Shown here piece after piece: positions 9,881 to 17,682 of a DNA stretch of 64,000 nt (positions are counted from its first letter, which is position 1; every line of letters begins with the position of its first letter). The stretch spans positions 569,001-633,000 of the forward strand of contig NZ_CP040231.1 of the NCBI RefSeq assembly GCF_006228325.1. The letters run 5' to 3'. The position numbers and the translations under genes are program-made. The notes beneath the pieces are model-generated. The model was not told where the DNA came from. It ran no database searches and saw nothing but the letters and a program-made list of their open reading frames with translations. The DNA comes from Streptococcus sp. 1643. Lineage in GTDB: Bacteria; Bacillota; Bacilli; Lactobacillales; Streptococcaceae.

Positions 9881-9936
9881 AGCAAAAGACAGAGGAAGTA
9901 ATGGTATAGATACCATTACTTCCTCTGTCTTTTGCT
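9881..9936. repeat. 27-bp perfect palindrome with 2-nt centre
   Basis: Bases 9881-9907 are the exact reverse complement of 9910-9936, separated by only AG. No T tract follows, so it is not a classical terminator. It stands alone between the DUF436 gene and pabB, where pneumococcus carries zmpB as I remember it. The rest of 9937-10116 holds no gene, only a weak T-rich hairpin near 10070-10100 and the pabB promoter. Confidence 0.85.
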
Positions 9937-10101
9937 GAATTTTGTGTAAAGTGCTCCAAATAAGACCAGTTTTTACAAGAAGAAGGGGTGCTATCTGATG
10001 GAGAATTGCCAAAAAGTAGAAAAAAGAAACTTAGAGAAGCTTTTCCGTTATAGAAATCAGTAAACAAAGCTGGATTTAGCTGTTCTAGGTCGGCTTTTTT
10101 G

Positions 10102-10110
10102 TGCTATACT
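10102..10110 (+). promoter_or_regulatory. Extended -10 directly upstream of pabB
   Basis: TGCTATACT ends at 10110, exactly 6 nt before the ATG at 10117. No ribosome binding site is present, so a leaderless transcript is likely. Confidence 0.55.
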
Positions 10111-10116
10111 TAAGAT

Positions 10117-11838
10117 ATGCATAGAAAAACAGTGATTGATTTTAGGGCTTTGGGGGAGAGATACACCTTCACTCAGCCTATCAAAGAGTTAAAAACGAGA
10201 GATTTATCAGAAGTGGCGGACTTGCTGGCACAGGTGGAGAGCTACCAAGAGCAAGGTTATTATGTGGTGGGCTATGTCAGTTACGAGGCTGCACCTGCAT
10301 TTGAGGAGAAATTAGCAGTTCATAAAGCTCCTTTACTGGCAGAGTATCTGCTATATTTTACCGTTCACGATAGGGTGGAAACATCCCCTATTCCTCTGAC
10401 TTATGAAGATGTAGCTTTGCCTTCAAAGTGGCAGGAGCTAACATCTGCAGAGAACTATGAAAAGGCTATTGCCCAGATTCACCATCATTTGCGTCAGGGG
10501 GATACCTACCAGGTCAACTACACTGTCCAACTCAAGCAAGATTTAAGTGCCAATCCTTTTGCTATTTACAATCGTATGGTGGTAGAGCAGGAGGCGGGCT
10601 ACAATGCCTATGTGGAACACGATGAGATGGCAGTGATTTCCATGAGCCCAGAGCTCTTTTTTGAGCAAAATGACCGTGAATTGACAACGCGACCAATGAA
10701 GGGAACAACCCAGCGTGGGGTGACTGACCAAGAAGACCTTGCCCAAGCTAGTTGGCTAGAACAAGATCCTAAAAATCGCTCTGAAAATATGATGATTGTG
10801 GACCTCTTGCGCAATGACATGAACCGTATTTCTGAGGTGGGGAGTGAGCATGTAGAACGTCTGTGTCAAGTGGAGCAGTATTCAACTGTTTGGCAGATGA
10901 CTTCAACCATCAAGAGTCAGTTACGACCGGATGTTGACCTAGTTGAAATCTTCCGTTCACTCTTTCCATGCGGTTCCATAACGGGAGCACCGAAAATTGC
11001 GACCATGGAAATCATCAAGAACTTGGAGCCCCAACCCAGAGGAGTCTACTGCGGAACGATTGGTCTCTTGCTTCCAAATGGACGACGGATTTTCAATGTC
11101 GCCATTCGGACCATTCAACTCTATATGGGCCAAGCTATCTATGGAGTTGGAGGCGGGATTACTTGGGATAGTACTTGGGAGTCTGAATACCGTGAAGTTC
11201 ATCAAAAGGCGGCTGTACTCTATCGTAAACAACCACGTTTCCAATTGATTACAACTGGGAAAATCAGTCAAAAACAACTGCTTTTTGAAGATCAACATCT
11301 GGAAAGACTGACAAAGGCGAGTCGATATTTTGCCTATCCTTTTGATGCAGAAGACTTGAAACAAAAAATAGAGGGAGAGTGTCAGGCTTGTGATGCTAAT
11401 CAAGACTACCGTTTGAGAATCAGTCTCAACAAGTCTGGAGAAATAGAGCTCAGTCGCCAAATCTTAACACCACTTAGTCCAAAGTTCTGTCAGGCTAAAC
11501 TCTGCCTGCAAGAAGCTGATTTGCAGCAAGCATTTACCTACTTCAAAACCACTCACAGACCACATTTAAGCCTAGGTAAACAGGAAATCATTTACCATAA
11601 TGCAGCAGGAGAACTGCTTGAGACCTCTATTGGAAATCTGGTCTTAAAAATTAATGGTAAACTCTACACACCACCCCTCGGTCAAGGAATTTTACCAGGT
11701 ATCTACCGCCAGCATTTGTTGGAAACAGGACAGGTAGAGGAAAAAGTTCTGACTTTGGCAGACTTGAACCAAGCGGAAACTATCTATGGCTGTAACGCAG
11801 TGAGAAAATTGTATGAGTTGGAAGTGAATTCTAAATAA
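10117..11838 (+). CDS. pabB: Fused aminodeoxychorismate synthase component I / aminodeoxychorismate lyase
   Basis: This 573-residue fusion makes p-aminobenzoate for folate. Residues 1 to about 370 are a chorismate-binding PabB domain (GDTYQVNYTVQL; RPMKGTTQRG; ENMMIVDLLRNDMNRI; FPCGSITGAPKIATMEII). Residues from about 380 form a PLP-dependent class IV aminotransferase-like domain typical of the lyase PabC (LLETSIGNLVLKINGKLYTPPLGQGILPGIYRQHLLE). No PabA glutaminase is encoded beside it. The ATG at 10117 has no Shine-Dalgarno and sits 6 nt after a -10 element. Confidence 0.92.
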   Translation: MHRKTVIDFRALGERYTFTQPIKELKTRDLSEVADLLAQVESYQEQGYYVVGYVSYEAAPAFEEKLAVHKAPLLAEYLLYFTVHDRVETSPIPLTYEDVALPSKWQELTSAENYEKAIAQIHHHLRQGDTYQVNYTVQLKQDLSANPFAIYNRMVVEQEAGYNAYVEHDEMAVISMSPELFFEQNDRELTTRPMKGTTQRGVTDQEDLAQASWLEQDPKNRSENMMIVDLLRNDMNRISEVGSEHVERLCQVEQYSTVWQMTSTIKSQLRPDVDLVEIFRSLFPCGSITGAPKIATMEIIKNLEPQPRGVYCGTIGLLLPNGRRIFNVAIRTIQLYMGQAIYGVGGGITWDSTWESEYREVHQKAAVLYRKQPRFQLITTGKISQKQLLFEDQHLERLTKASRYFAYPFDAEDLKQKIEGECQACDANQDYRLRISLNKSGEIELSRQILTPLSPKFCQAKLCLQEADLQQAFTYFKTTHRPHLSLGKQEIIYHNAAGELLETSIGNLVLKINGKLYTPPLGQGILPGIYRQHLLETGQVEEKVLTLADLNQAETIYGCNAVRKLYELEVNSK

Positions 11839-11931
11839 ATTTCATAAATTAAAAAATATAATGGATATGTTGAATTGTTGAATTAAGTTTGATAAAATAA
11901 AAAGAAAACGATGTCATTTTATTAGGAGGAA

Positions 11932-12735
11932 ATGATGAAAAAAACAATTTTGCTGAAAGTGATTCTTACTGTTTTTCCAATTTTAGGTTTGTTTGCTCAA
12001 CCGGTTAGTGCAGAAGAAAATATTCATTTTTCTAGTTGTAAAGAAGCATGGGAAAATGGTTATTCTGATATCCATAGAGGAGAGCCTGGATATTCTTCAA
12101 GACTAGACAAAGATGGTGATGGGATAGCTTGTGAACGTGCAAATGCACCTCGGGAAGTCTTTAAACCACGCCAGTCTAGTCCACAAAATAGAGTTTCTTC
12201 TAGTGGATGGGTTAAGCAGGACGGATATTGGTATTATTATTCTGACAATGGTAATCCAGTAACAAATTCTTGGAAAGGAGATTACTATCTCAAATCAGAT
12301 GGGACAATGGCTCAGAGTGAGTGGATATATGACTCATATTACAAAGGATGGTATTATCTCAAATCGGATGGTTCATATGCACGAAACACATGGATAGGAA
12401 GTTACTACCTTAAACAAAACGGAAAGATGGCTCAAAGTGAATGGATTTATGATTCATCATACCAAGCTTGGTATTATTTGAAATCAGATGGATCCTATGC
12501 ACAAAATGCTTGGCAAGGCGCTTTTTATCTCAAAGCGAACGGTAAAATGGCACAAGGTGAGTGGATTTATGACTCTTCTTATCAATCTTGGTACTACTTG
12601 AAATCAGATGGTTCATACGCTCGTAATACTTGGCAAGGAAATTACTATTTGAAATCAGATGGTAAAATGGCAAAGAATGAGCAAGTTGATGGTGGCAGAT
12701 ACTACGTAGATGGTTCTGGTCTTTGGAAACCATAA
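11932..12735 (+). CDS. Secreted choline-binding protein with Excalibur domain
   Basis: The 267-residue protein has a signal peptide (about residues 1-27, ending VSA), then an Excalibur calcium-binding domain with two Cys and the DKDGDGIACE loop (about residues 35-66), a short linker, and from about residue 88 to the end a ladder of choline-binding repeats (GWYYLKSDGSYARNTW and similar). Such repeats hold the protein on phosphocholine-decorated teichoic acids, a trait of the S. pneumoniae/mitis group. Excalibur domains resemble the calcium centre of thermonuclease-like proteins; no catalytic domain is present. AGGAGG precedes the start; ATG 11932 and 11935 are both possible. Confidence 0.9.
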   Translation: MMKKTILLKVILTVFPILGLFAQPVSAEENIHFSSCKEAWENGYSDIHRGEPGYSSRLDKDGDGIACERANAPREVFKPRQSSPQNRVSSSGWVKQDGYWYYYSDNGNPVTNSWKGDYYLKSDGTMAQSEWIYDSYYKGWYYLKSDGSYARNTWIGSYYLKQNGKMAQSEWIYDSSYQAWYYLKSDGSYAQNAWQGAFYLKANGKMAQGEWIYDSSYQSWYYLKSDGSYARNTWQGNYYLKSDGKMAKNEQVDGGRYYVDGSGLWKP

Positions 12736-12835
12736 ATCAGAATAATTTCTAGGAAGTTAATGCAAACCTTTGCACAAAATGGACGATTTTGTTATACTAT
12801 ATCTGTAAGCATTTTCAATTAAAAAGGAGAAGACG

Positions 12836-13795
12836 ATGAGTCAAAAGATTATAGGGATTGACCTTGGTGGAACATCTGTCAAGTTTGCAATTTTAACTCA
12901 AGAGGGAGAAATCCAAGAAAAATGGTCTATCAAGACTAATATTTTGGATGAAGGAAGCCATATTGTAGATGATATGATCGAGTCTATTCAACATCGTTTG
13001 GACTTGCTTGGATTGTCAGCCACAGACTTCCGAGGGATTGGGATGGGATCACCTGGTGTGGTTGACCGTGAAAAAGGAACTGTTATTGGTGCCTACAACC
13101 TAAACTGGAAAACCCTTCAACCAATTAAAGAAAAGATTGAAAAAGCCTTGGGGATTCCATTCTTCATCGATAATGATGCCAACGTGGCGGCTCTTGGTGA
13201 GCGCTGGATGGGGGCTGGTGACAACCAACCGGACGTTGTCTTTATGACACTTGGTACAGGTGTTGGTGGTGGTATCGTGGCAGAAGGCAAATTGCTCCAC
13301 GGTGTTGCTGGTGCTGCTGGTGAGCTTGGTCATATCACTGTTGACTTTGACCAACCAATCGCATGTACCTGTGGTAAAAAAGGCTGTCTTGAGACAGTTG
13401 CTTCTGCAACAGGGATTGTCAACTTGACTCGTCGTTATGCAGATGAATACGAAGGCGATGCGGCTTTGAAACGCTTGATCGACGACGGTGAAGAAGTAAC
13501 AGCCAAAACTGTCTTTGACCTTGCAAAAGAAGGGGACGACCTTGCCTTGATCGTTTACCGTAACTTCTCACGTTACTTGGGTATCGCGTGTGCTAACATA
13601 GGATCAATCCTAAACCCATCAACAATCGTTATCGGTGGTGGTGTATCAGCTGCGGGAGAATTCCTTCTACAAGGTGTTCAAAAAGTCTACGACGAAAACA
13701 CCTTCCCACAAGTACGCACAACAACTAAACTAGCTCTTGCAACTCTAGGAAATGACGCTGGAGTGATTGGAGCAGCATCACTTGTATTGCAATAA
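12836..13795 (+). CDS. glk: ROK-family glucokinase
   Basis: The enzyme phosphorylates glucose with ATP for glycolysis. The 319-residue protein has the N-terminal ATP-binding GIDLGGTSVKFAIL, the glucose-binding DNDANVAALGE and the ROK zinc motif with HITVDFDQPIACTCGKKGCLE (C-X-C-G-X4-C). It starts behind AAGGAGAAG, and TGTTATACT upstream gives an extended -10. It is followed by a strong bidirectional-looking terminator and thyA. Confidence 0.95.
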   Translation: MSQKIIGIDLGGTSVKFAILTQEGEIQEKWSIKTNILDEGSHIVDDMIESIQHRLDLLGLSATDFRGIGMGSPGVVDREKGTVIGAYNLNWKTLQPIKEKIEKALGIPFFIDNDANVAALGERWMGAGDNQPDVVFMTLGTGVGGGIVAEGKLLHGVAGAAGELGHITVDFDQPIACTCGKKGCLETVASATGIVNLTRRYADEYEGDAALKRLIDDGEEVTAKTVFDLAKEGDDLALIVYRNFSRYLGIACANIGSILNPSTIVIGGGVSAAGEFLLQGVQKVYDENTFPQVRTTTKLALATLGNDAGVIGAASLVLQ

Positions 13796-13802
13796 GATCA
13801 TA

Positions 13803-13855
13803 AAAGGAGGAAAAACACTACTTTAAAGCCAGTGATTTTCCTCCTTTCTTTTTTT
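13803..13855 (+). terminator. Terminator between glk and thyA
   Basis: AAAGGAGGAAAA (13803-13814) pairs with TTTTCCTCCTTT (13836-13847), extended inside by CACT/AGTG, and is followed by a T run. Confidence 0.85.
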
Positions 13856-13894
13856 ATGCTATACTAGTTAGGACAATAAATGAGGTGAGAGTAA

Positions 13895-14734
13895 ATGACA
13901 AAAGCTGATACGATTTTTAAAGAGAATATTGAACGAATCCTCAAAGACGGTGTCTTTTCTGAGCAGGCTCGTCCCAAGTACAAGGATGGGACTGTTGCCA
14001 ACTCCAAGTACGTAACGGGTGCCTTTGCGGAGTATGATTTGTCTAAGGGGGAATTTCCCATCACAACCTTGCGTCCCATTGCAATCAAATCTGCCATCAA
14101 GGAAGTACTCTGGATTTACCAAGATCAGTCTAATAGCCTAGAAGTGCTGAATAGCAAGTACAATGTTCACTACTGGAATGACTGGGAAGTGGGAGATACG
14201 GGAACCATCGGTGAACGCTATGGGGCAGTCGTTAAGAAACACGACATCATCAACAAGATTCTCAAGCAGTTAGAAGCCAACCCTTGGAACCGCCGCAATA
14301 TCATCTCGCTCTGGGATTACCAAGCTTTTGAGGAGACAGATGGTCTTCTTCCATGCGCCTTTCAGACCATGTTTGATGTCCGTCGGGTTGATGGGGACAT
14401 CTATCTGGATGCGACCTTGACCCAGCGTTCTAATGATATGTTGGTGGCTCACCACATTAACGCCATGCAGTATGTGGCTCTTCAAATGATGATTGCTAAA
14501 CACTTTGGCTGGAAGGTTGGGAAGTTTTTCTATTTTATCAACAACCTTCATATCTACGATAATCAATTTGAACAAGCTCAGGAATTGCTCCGCCGTGAGC
14601 CGTCAAACTGCCAACCTCGTTTGGTCTTGAATGTACCAGATAAGACTAATTTCTTTGACATCAAAGCCGAGGACTTTGAGTTGGTTGACTATGATCCGGT
14701 TAAGCCACAGCTGAAGTTTGATTTGGCTATTTAA
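13895..14734 (+). CDS. thyA: Thymidylate synthase
   Basis: ThyA methylates dUMP to dTMP with methylene-tetrahydrofolate. The 279-residue protein carries the catalytic Cys in [13 protein letters not shown] and the conserved [17 protein letters not shown] and [14 protein letters not shown] segments. It starts at ATG 13895 behind GAGGTGAGAG, with TGCTATACT as -10. It marks the left border of the accessory RiPP island; miaA on the other side is the next gene in pneumococcus as I recall. Confidence 0.95.
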   Translation: MTKADTIFKENIERILKDGVFSEQARPKYKDGTVANSKYVTGAFAEYDLSKGEFPITTLRPIAIKSAIKEVLWIYQDQSNSLEVLNSKYNVHYWNDWEVGDTGTIGERYGAVVKKHDIINKILKQLEANPWNRRNIISLWDYQAFEETDGLLPCAFQTMFDVRRVDGDIYLDATLTQRSNDMLVAHHINAMQYVALQMMIAKHFGWKVGKFFYFINNLHIYDNQFEQAQELLRREPSNCQPRLVLNVPDKTNFFDIKAEDFELVDYDPVKPQLKFDLAI

Positions 14735-14761
14735 GAAAAATGTAAATATCCTTCTATGACT

Positions 14762-14810
14762 AACACCTCATAAGTTAGACAGAAAAATCTAACTTATGAG
14801 GTGTTTTCTT
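14762..14810 (+). terminator. Strong terminator after thyA
   Basis: An 18-bp perfect stem (14762-14779 with 14788-14805) with an 8-nt loop is followed by TTTTCTT. Confidence 0.9.
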
Positions 14811-15209
14811 ATGTTGTAATTTATGAGGATAAAGTTCAAATTTATAATCTGCAAAAGTAGGCTTTTCGTCAACTGTAGTGGTCTAGCGAAAAGCCTTTTT
14901 AAGACAGGTATAGGAGTCATTGTGCTGACTATAGTTAAACTTTTTCGGACTAAGCATATCCTTCTGTCTGCTAGGACGAGTGTAAGGAGAGATAGGAGTG
15001 ATGTCTTAATTCAGTAAGAACTTAAGTTTAATGGGAGTTTTGTAACTGGAATTCGCGATAATGTAAGAAAGTTTGATGTTTTCTATCTAGCTAAAGAGGG
15101 CAGGCAATACCTGACTGTTACGTACATTACCTGCCTCCAAACTATAAGCCTGCGCTCAGCAGTACTTATCGCTGAGCAGTCTAGGCAAAACTCTCCTTAG
15201 AAATTAAGA
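14811..15209. other. Gene-free left flank of the RiPP island
   Basis: No convincing gene is present. The stretch holds three inverted repeats: AGGCTTTTCG 14859-14868 with CGAAAAGCCT 14887-14896 followed by T (terminator-like), a GGCAGG/CCTGCC pair between about 15100 and 15136, and GCTCAGC 15154-15160 with GCTGAGC 15171-15177. The last lies about 35-55 nt downstream of the pheromone gene on the minus strand and could end its transcript. A 64-codon open frame (14823-15017) has no ribosome binding site and is probably chance or a remnant. Confidence 0.5.
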
Positions 15210-15281
15210 TTATCCAACTCCGATAATAATAATTCCTTCTAGTAAAAAGAGTAGGAGTGGTAATATTTTTTGTTTTTTCAT
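15210..15281 (-). CDS. shp: SHP-type short hydrophobic peptide pheromone precursor
   Basis: A 23-codon gene begins MKKQKILP, continues with a leucine-rich core and ends EGIIIIGVG. That is the SHP pattern: a lysine-rich start, hydrophobic centre and an acidic residue opening the C-terminal active peptide. The predicted mature pheromone EGIIIIGVG differs at only two positions from EGIIVIVVG, which I recall for S. thermophilus SHP1358. The gene is divergent from an rgg gene, the canonical arrangement. The start ATG at 15281 follows GTGAGG, and a TATAAT lies 29 nt upstream. Export and trimming would be by general factors (PptAB, Eep) and re-uptake by Ami/Opp, none of which is encoded here. Confidence 0.9.
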   Translation of the reverse strand: MKKQKILPLLLFLLEGIIIIGVG

Positions 15282-15309
15282 GTGTAATCCTCACTTTTGT
15301 TTTTTTTTT

Positions 15310-15353
15310 ATTATATGTTATTATTGGGGTGAATAAAATATATTCCCATATAT
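15310..15353 (-). promoter_or_regulatory. shp promoter with Rgg-box-like motif
   Basis: Read on the minus strand, ATATATGGGAATATATTTTA (15353-15334) is followed after 18 nt by TATAAT (15315-15310). The -35 region is poor, as expected for an activated promoter. The same motif at the same distance precedes the RiPP precursor gene. Confidence 0.7.
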
Positions 15354-15371
15354 GCGTGATGGAGGTTCAGA

Positions 15372-16262
15372 ATGAAAAATTTTGGAGAAATTTTTAAAAA
15401 GTTTAGAGAATCAAGAGGATTGCGGTTAAAGGATCTCACGAAGGCTGGTATATCAACATCTCAGCTTTCACGTTTCGAAAAAGGAGAAACGGATTTAACC
15501 ATTTCAAAGTTTATACATATTCTAAATGAAATTAACATGCCAATTGATGAATTTATGTATGCCGTTCATGATTTTCATCGTGATGAACTAAATGAACTAT
15601 TAGCTCAGGTTAGGAAATGTGTAACGACTCGCGACATTGAAGGGATGAAGAGATTGTTGATATCTCAAATGGAAAATGAAGGAAAACGAGAGAAATTTCA
15701 TCATATAAATACCATTTTAGTTAAAATTCGCCTTCAGGATTTATCGGGAGAAAAATACTATAATGAAACAGATTTGGATGATTTAACCGATTATCTATTT
15801 GGTGTTGAATATTGGGGATATTATGAATTGTTGATTTTCATGAATACTTTGGATGTTCTAAAACATGATGTTTTTATGGTTTTAGCAAGAGAAATGTCTA
15901 GACGATCAGATTTTTATAAAGAAATTCCTATTAATCGACGCCTGATTTCAACCATGTTGCTTAATGCTTATATTACCTGTATTGAAAAGAAAAAGTTTAT
16001 GGATGCTTTGTATTTTGAAAAACAATTGAAACAATGCTTTTTTATCGAGACAGAAATTTATGAAAGACTCATTTTTCTCTATGCTCAAAACCTTTATCGC
16101 TATCAAAAAAACGGAAATAAGATTGCAATTATTGAAATGAAAAAATGTATTGGAGCAATAAAATTAGCAGGCAGTAACCACTTAGCAAAGATTTATGAAG
16201 GACATTTAAAAAAAGTTTTAGGGGAGGACAGTCGTCAAGCAGATATGGGAAAGAAATTTTGA
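15372..16262 (+). CDS. rgg: Rgg/MutR-family quorum-sensing regulator
   Basis: The 296-residue protein has an N-terminal HTH (GEIFKKFRESRGLRLKDLTKAGISTSQLSRFEKGETDLTISKF, residues 4-47) and a long all-helical C-terminal repeat domain that in this family binds the imported pheromone. The length fits typical Rgg proteins (about 285-300). It is divergent from the shp gene and directly upstream of the precursor peptide, so it most likely activates both when bound to the SHP. GATGGAGG precedes the ATG. The promoter motif of the precursor gene lies within its last codons (16241-16260). Confidence 0.92.
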   Translation: MKNFGEIFKKFRESRGLRLKDLTKAGISTSQLSRFEKGETDLTISKFIHILNEINMPIDEFMYAVHDFHRDELNELLAQVRKCVTTRDIEGMKRLLISQMENEGKREKFHHINTILVKIRLQDLSGEKYYNETDLDDLTDYLFGVEYWGYYELLIFMNTLDVLKHDVFMVLAREMSRRSDFYKEIPINRRLISTMLLNAYITCIEKKKFMDALYFEKQLKQCFFIETEIYERLIFLYAQNLYRYQKNGNKIAIIEMKKCIGAIKLAGSNHLAKIYEGHLKKVLGEDSRQADMGKKF

Positions 16263-16284
16263 CTGAACTATTGAATGATATAAT
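16241..16284 (+). promoter_or_regulatory. RiPP precursor promoter with Rgg-box-like motif
   Basis: AGATATGGGAAAGAAATTTT (16241-16260) is followed by TATAAT at 16279-16284, within an extended TGATATAAT. The core TATGGGAA lies at exactly the same distance from the -10 as in the shp promoter. This supports joint control by Rgg-SHP. Confidence 0.7.
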
Positions 16285-16313
16285 CATATCATCAAATAAA
16301 GGAGGACAATAAA

Positions 16314-16418
16314 ATGGATAATCTCAAAATTATCGATATGGAAGAATTACTAGCCAATAAATCAGCCTATGTTATTCATGATTGCGGCCCTAGTCATTCT
16401 TGTGGTGGAGGTCGGTAA
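16314..16418 (+). CDS. Streptosactin-like sactipeptide precursor
   Basis: A 34-codon gene starts MDNLKIIDMEELLANK and ends with the core region IHDCGPSHSCGGGR. The leader is acidic and the core has two cysteines, each opening a four-residue unit (CGPS and CGGG), with a terminal Arg. It has a strong GGAGGACAAT ribosome binding site and its own -10, and lies directly upstream of a radical SAM/SPASM enzyme and an ABC exporter. This fits the streptosactin (GggA) family of streptococcal Rgg-linked RiPPs as I remember it, in which a radical SAM enzyme forms thioether links from Cys sulfur to alpha carbons, giving two small rings. Predicted links here would be Cys24-Ser27 and Cys30-Gly33. Too short for usual gene callers. 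Confidence 0.9.
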   Translation: MDNLKIIDMEELLANKSAYVIHDCGPSHSCGGGR

Positions 16419-16439
16419 CGACTATCTTATTTTTATTGT

Positions 16440-16462
16440 GAGAGGGATTTTTATTCCCTCTC
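16440..16462 (+). promoter_or_regulatory. Stem-loop between precursor and radical SAM gene
   Basis: GAGAGGGA (16440-16447) pairs with TCCCTCTC (16455-16462) around a 7-nt T-rich loop. No long T run follows, so it is more likely a leaky attenuator or a 3' stabiliser that keeps precursor mRNA in excess over enzyme mRNA. Confidence 0.6.
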
Positions 16463-16485
16463 TATGTTATATAGGGGGAATAATT

Positions 16486-17682
16486 ATGTTAAAAGCATTT
16501 ATTACAGAATCCGATACTCTTTATTTTAATTCTGAAACCTTTACTTTATCAACTTCAATAGATGATTTGAATAATAATATCAAAAAAGAAAACGATTATA
16601 ATATTTTAAAAAAAGTAGTAATCAATATTTCAAATAACTGTAATCTTTCATGTACATACTGCTATGCTGATGGTGGTAATTACGGAATGATGAATCAACT
16701 GATGAATATTGATACAGCAGATAAAATTATTGATCAGCTAGTCTCTCGCAGAATTCAATGTATAAAGAGATTAATCCTTTTTGGAGGCGAGCCGTTTTTA
16801 AATATTGATTTGTTTGTTTATATTATTGAAAAGCTATCTAAAAATATTGAGATTCAAAAAATTGAAACTGTGACAAATGGTACCATCCTAAATAAGAAAG
16901 TTGAAATGATGATTAACAATTATCATCCTTTTTTAACAGTTAGCCTTGATGGCCCACAATTGATTCACGATAAGTTAAGAGGCAAGGGAAGTCATAGACG
17001 AACATTGAATTTTATTCAGTATTTAAAAGAAATAGATTACGAAAATTTTGAAGTCGCTTCTACTTACACGCGGATGCATCAAATACTTGGATTTCAAAAA
17101 GGGGATATCTATAGATATTTTACTGATATGGGTGTTAGATTTAATATCAATAATGTATTTAGCAAAAATAAAATTCTAATAGTTAAAGAAATGGAAATGA
17201 CTGAAGAAAATAGAAAAACATTTATCGATCAGTCATTCGAAGATATTATCAATAATAATGTTAAAAACTACATTAGCCCGATTGTTTATGATGTGCTACT
17301 TTCAATGATTTTTAAAAGTAAGATAGAATCGTTTTGTGATGATATTGATCCAGAAACAACAATAACATTTGATGTTGATGGATCAACTAAATCTTGCTTT
17401 AGATTTTGGGGGACCCATAGCAGTGATAAAGTTACACAATTCAATAATAAGGATAACTTTTCTAAGTGTAAAGATTGTTGGTGTAGAGGAATGTGCATGG
17501 AATGTGTCGCAAATATGATTGATGGCTATTCATCAATTATTTCTGAAGAAGGAAAATTTATTGAGTGTAAAAAACAAGATTTAATGGAATACTGTATTTA
17601 TAAAATTATTGAATTGAGTAAGGATAAAGAGCGTTTAACAAAATTAGTTAACAATTTTGAAAGGTTCATTAGATATGCTTAA
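16486..17682 (+). CDS. Radical SAM/SPASM peptide-modifying enzyme
   Basis: The 398-residue enzyme has the radical SAM CX3CX2C motif in ISNNCNLSCTYCYADGG (about residues 49-65), the FGGEPF glycine-rich motif, and a C-terminal SPASM-like region with many cysteines (SKCKDCWCRGMCMECVANM, then ECKK and MEYC) for auxiliary Fe-S clusters. It should install thioether cross-links in the peptide encoded just upstream. I place the start at ATG 16486 behind AGGGGG. The longer frame from 16369 runs through the precursor gene and the hairpin and lacks a ribosome binding site. The stop overlaps the ABC gene by 8 nt. Confidence 0.92.
   Translation: MLKAFITESDTLYFNSETFTLSTSIDDLNNNIKKENDYNILKKVVINISNNCNLSCTYCYADGGNYGMMNQLMNIDTADKIIDQLVSRRIQCIKRLILFGGEPFLNIDLFVYIIEKLSKNIEIQKIETVTNGTILNKKVEMMINNYHPFLTVSLDGPQLIHDKLRGKGSHRRTLNFIQYLKEIDYENFEVASTYTRMHQILGFQKGDIYRYFTDMGVRFNINNVFSKNKILIVKEMEMTEENRKTFIDQSFEDIINNNVKNYISPIVYDVLLSMIFKSKIESFCDDIDPETTITFDVDGSTKSCFRFWGTHSSDKVTQFNNKDNFSKCKDCWCRGMCMECVANMIDGYSSIISEEGKFIECKKQDLMEYCIYKIIELSKDKERLTKLVNNFERFIRYA

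Noticed and set aside
14823..15017. 64-codon open frame downstream of thyA
   Set aside because: No ribosome binding site, it spans a terminator-like hairpin, and no similarity is recognised.
16369..16485. Longer N-terminus of the radical SAM enzyme starting at 16369
   Set aside because: It overlaps the precursor gene and the hairpin, lacks a ribosome binding site, and the extra residues are unlike the family.
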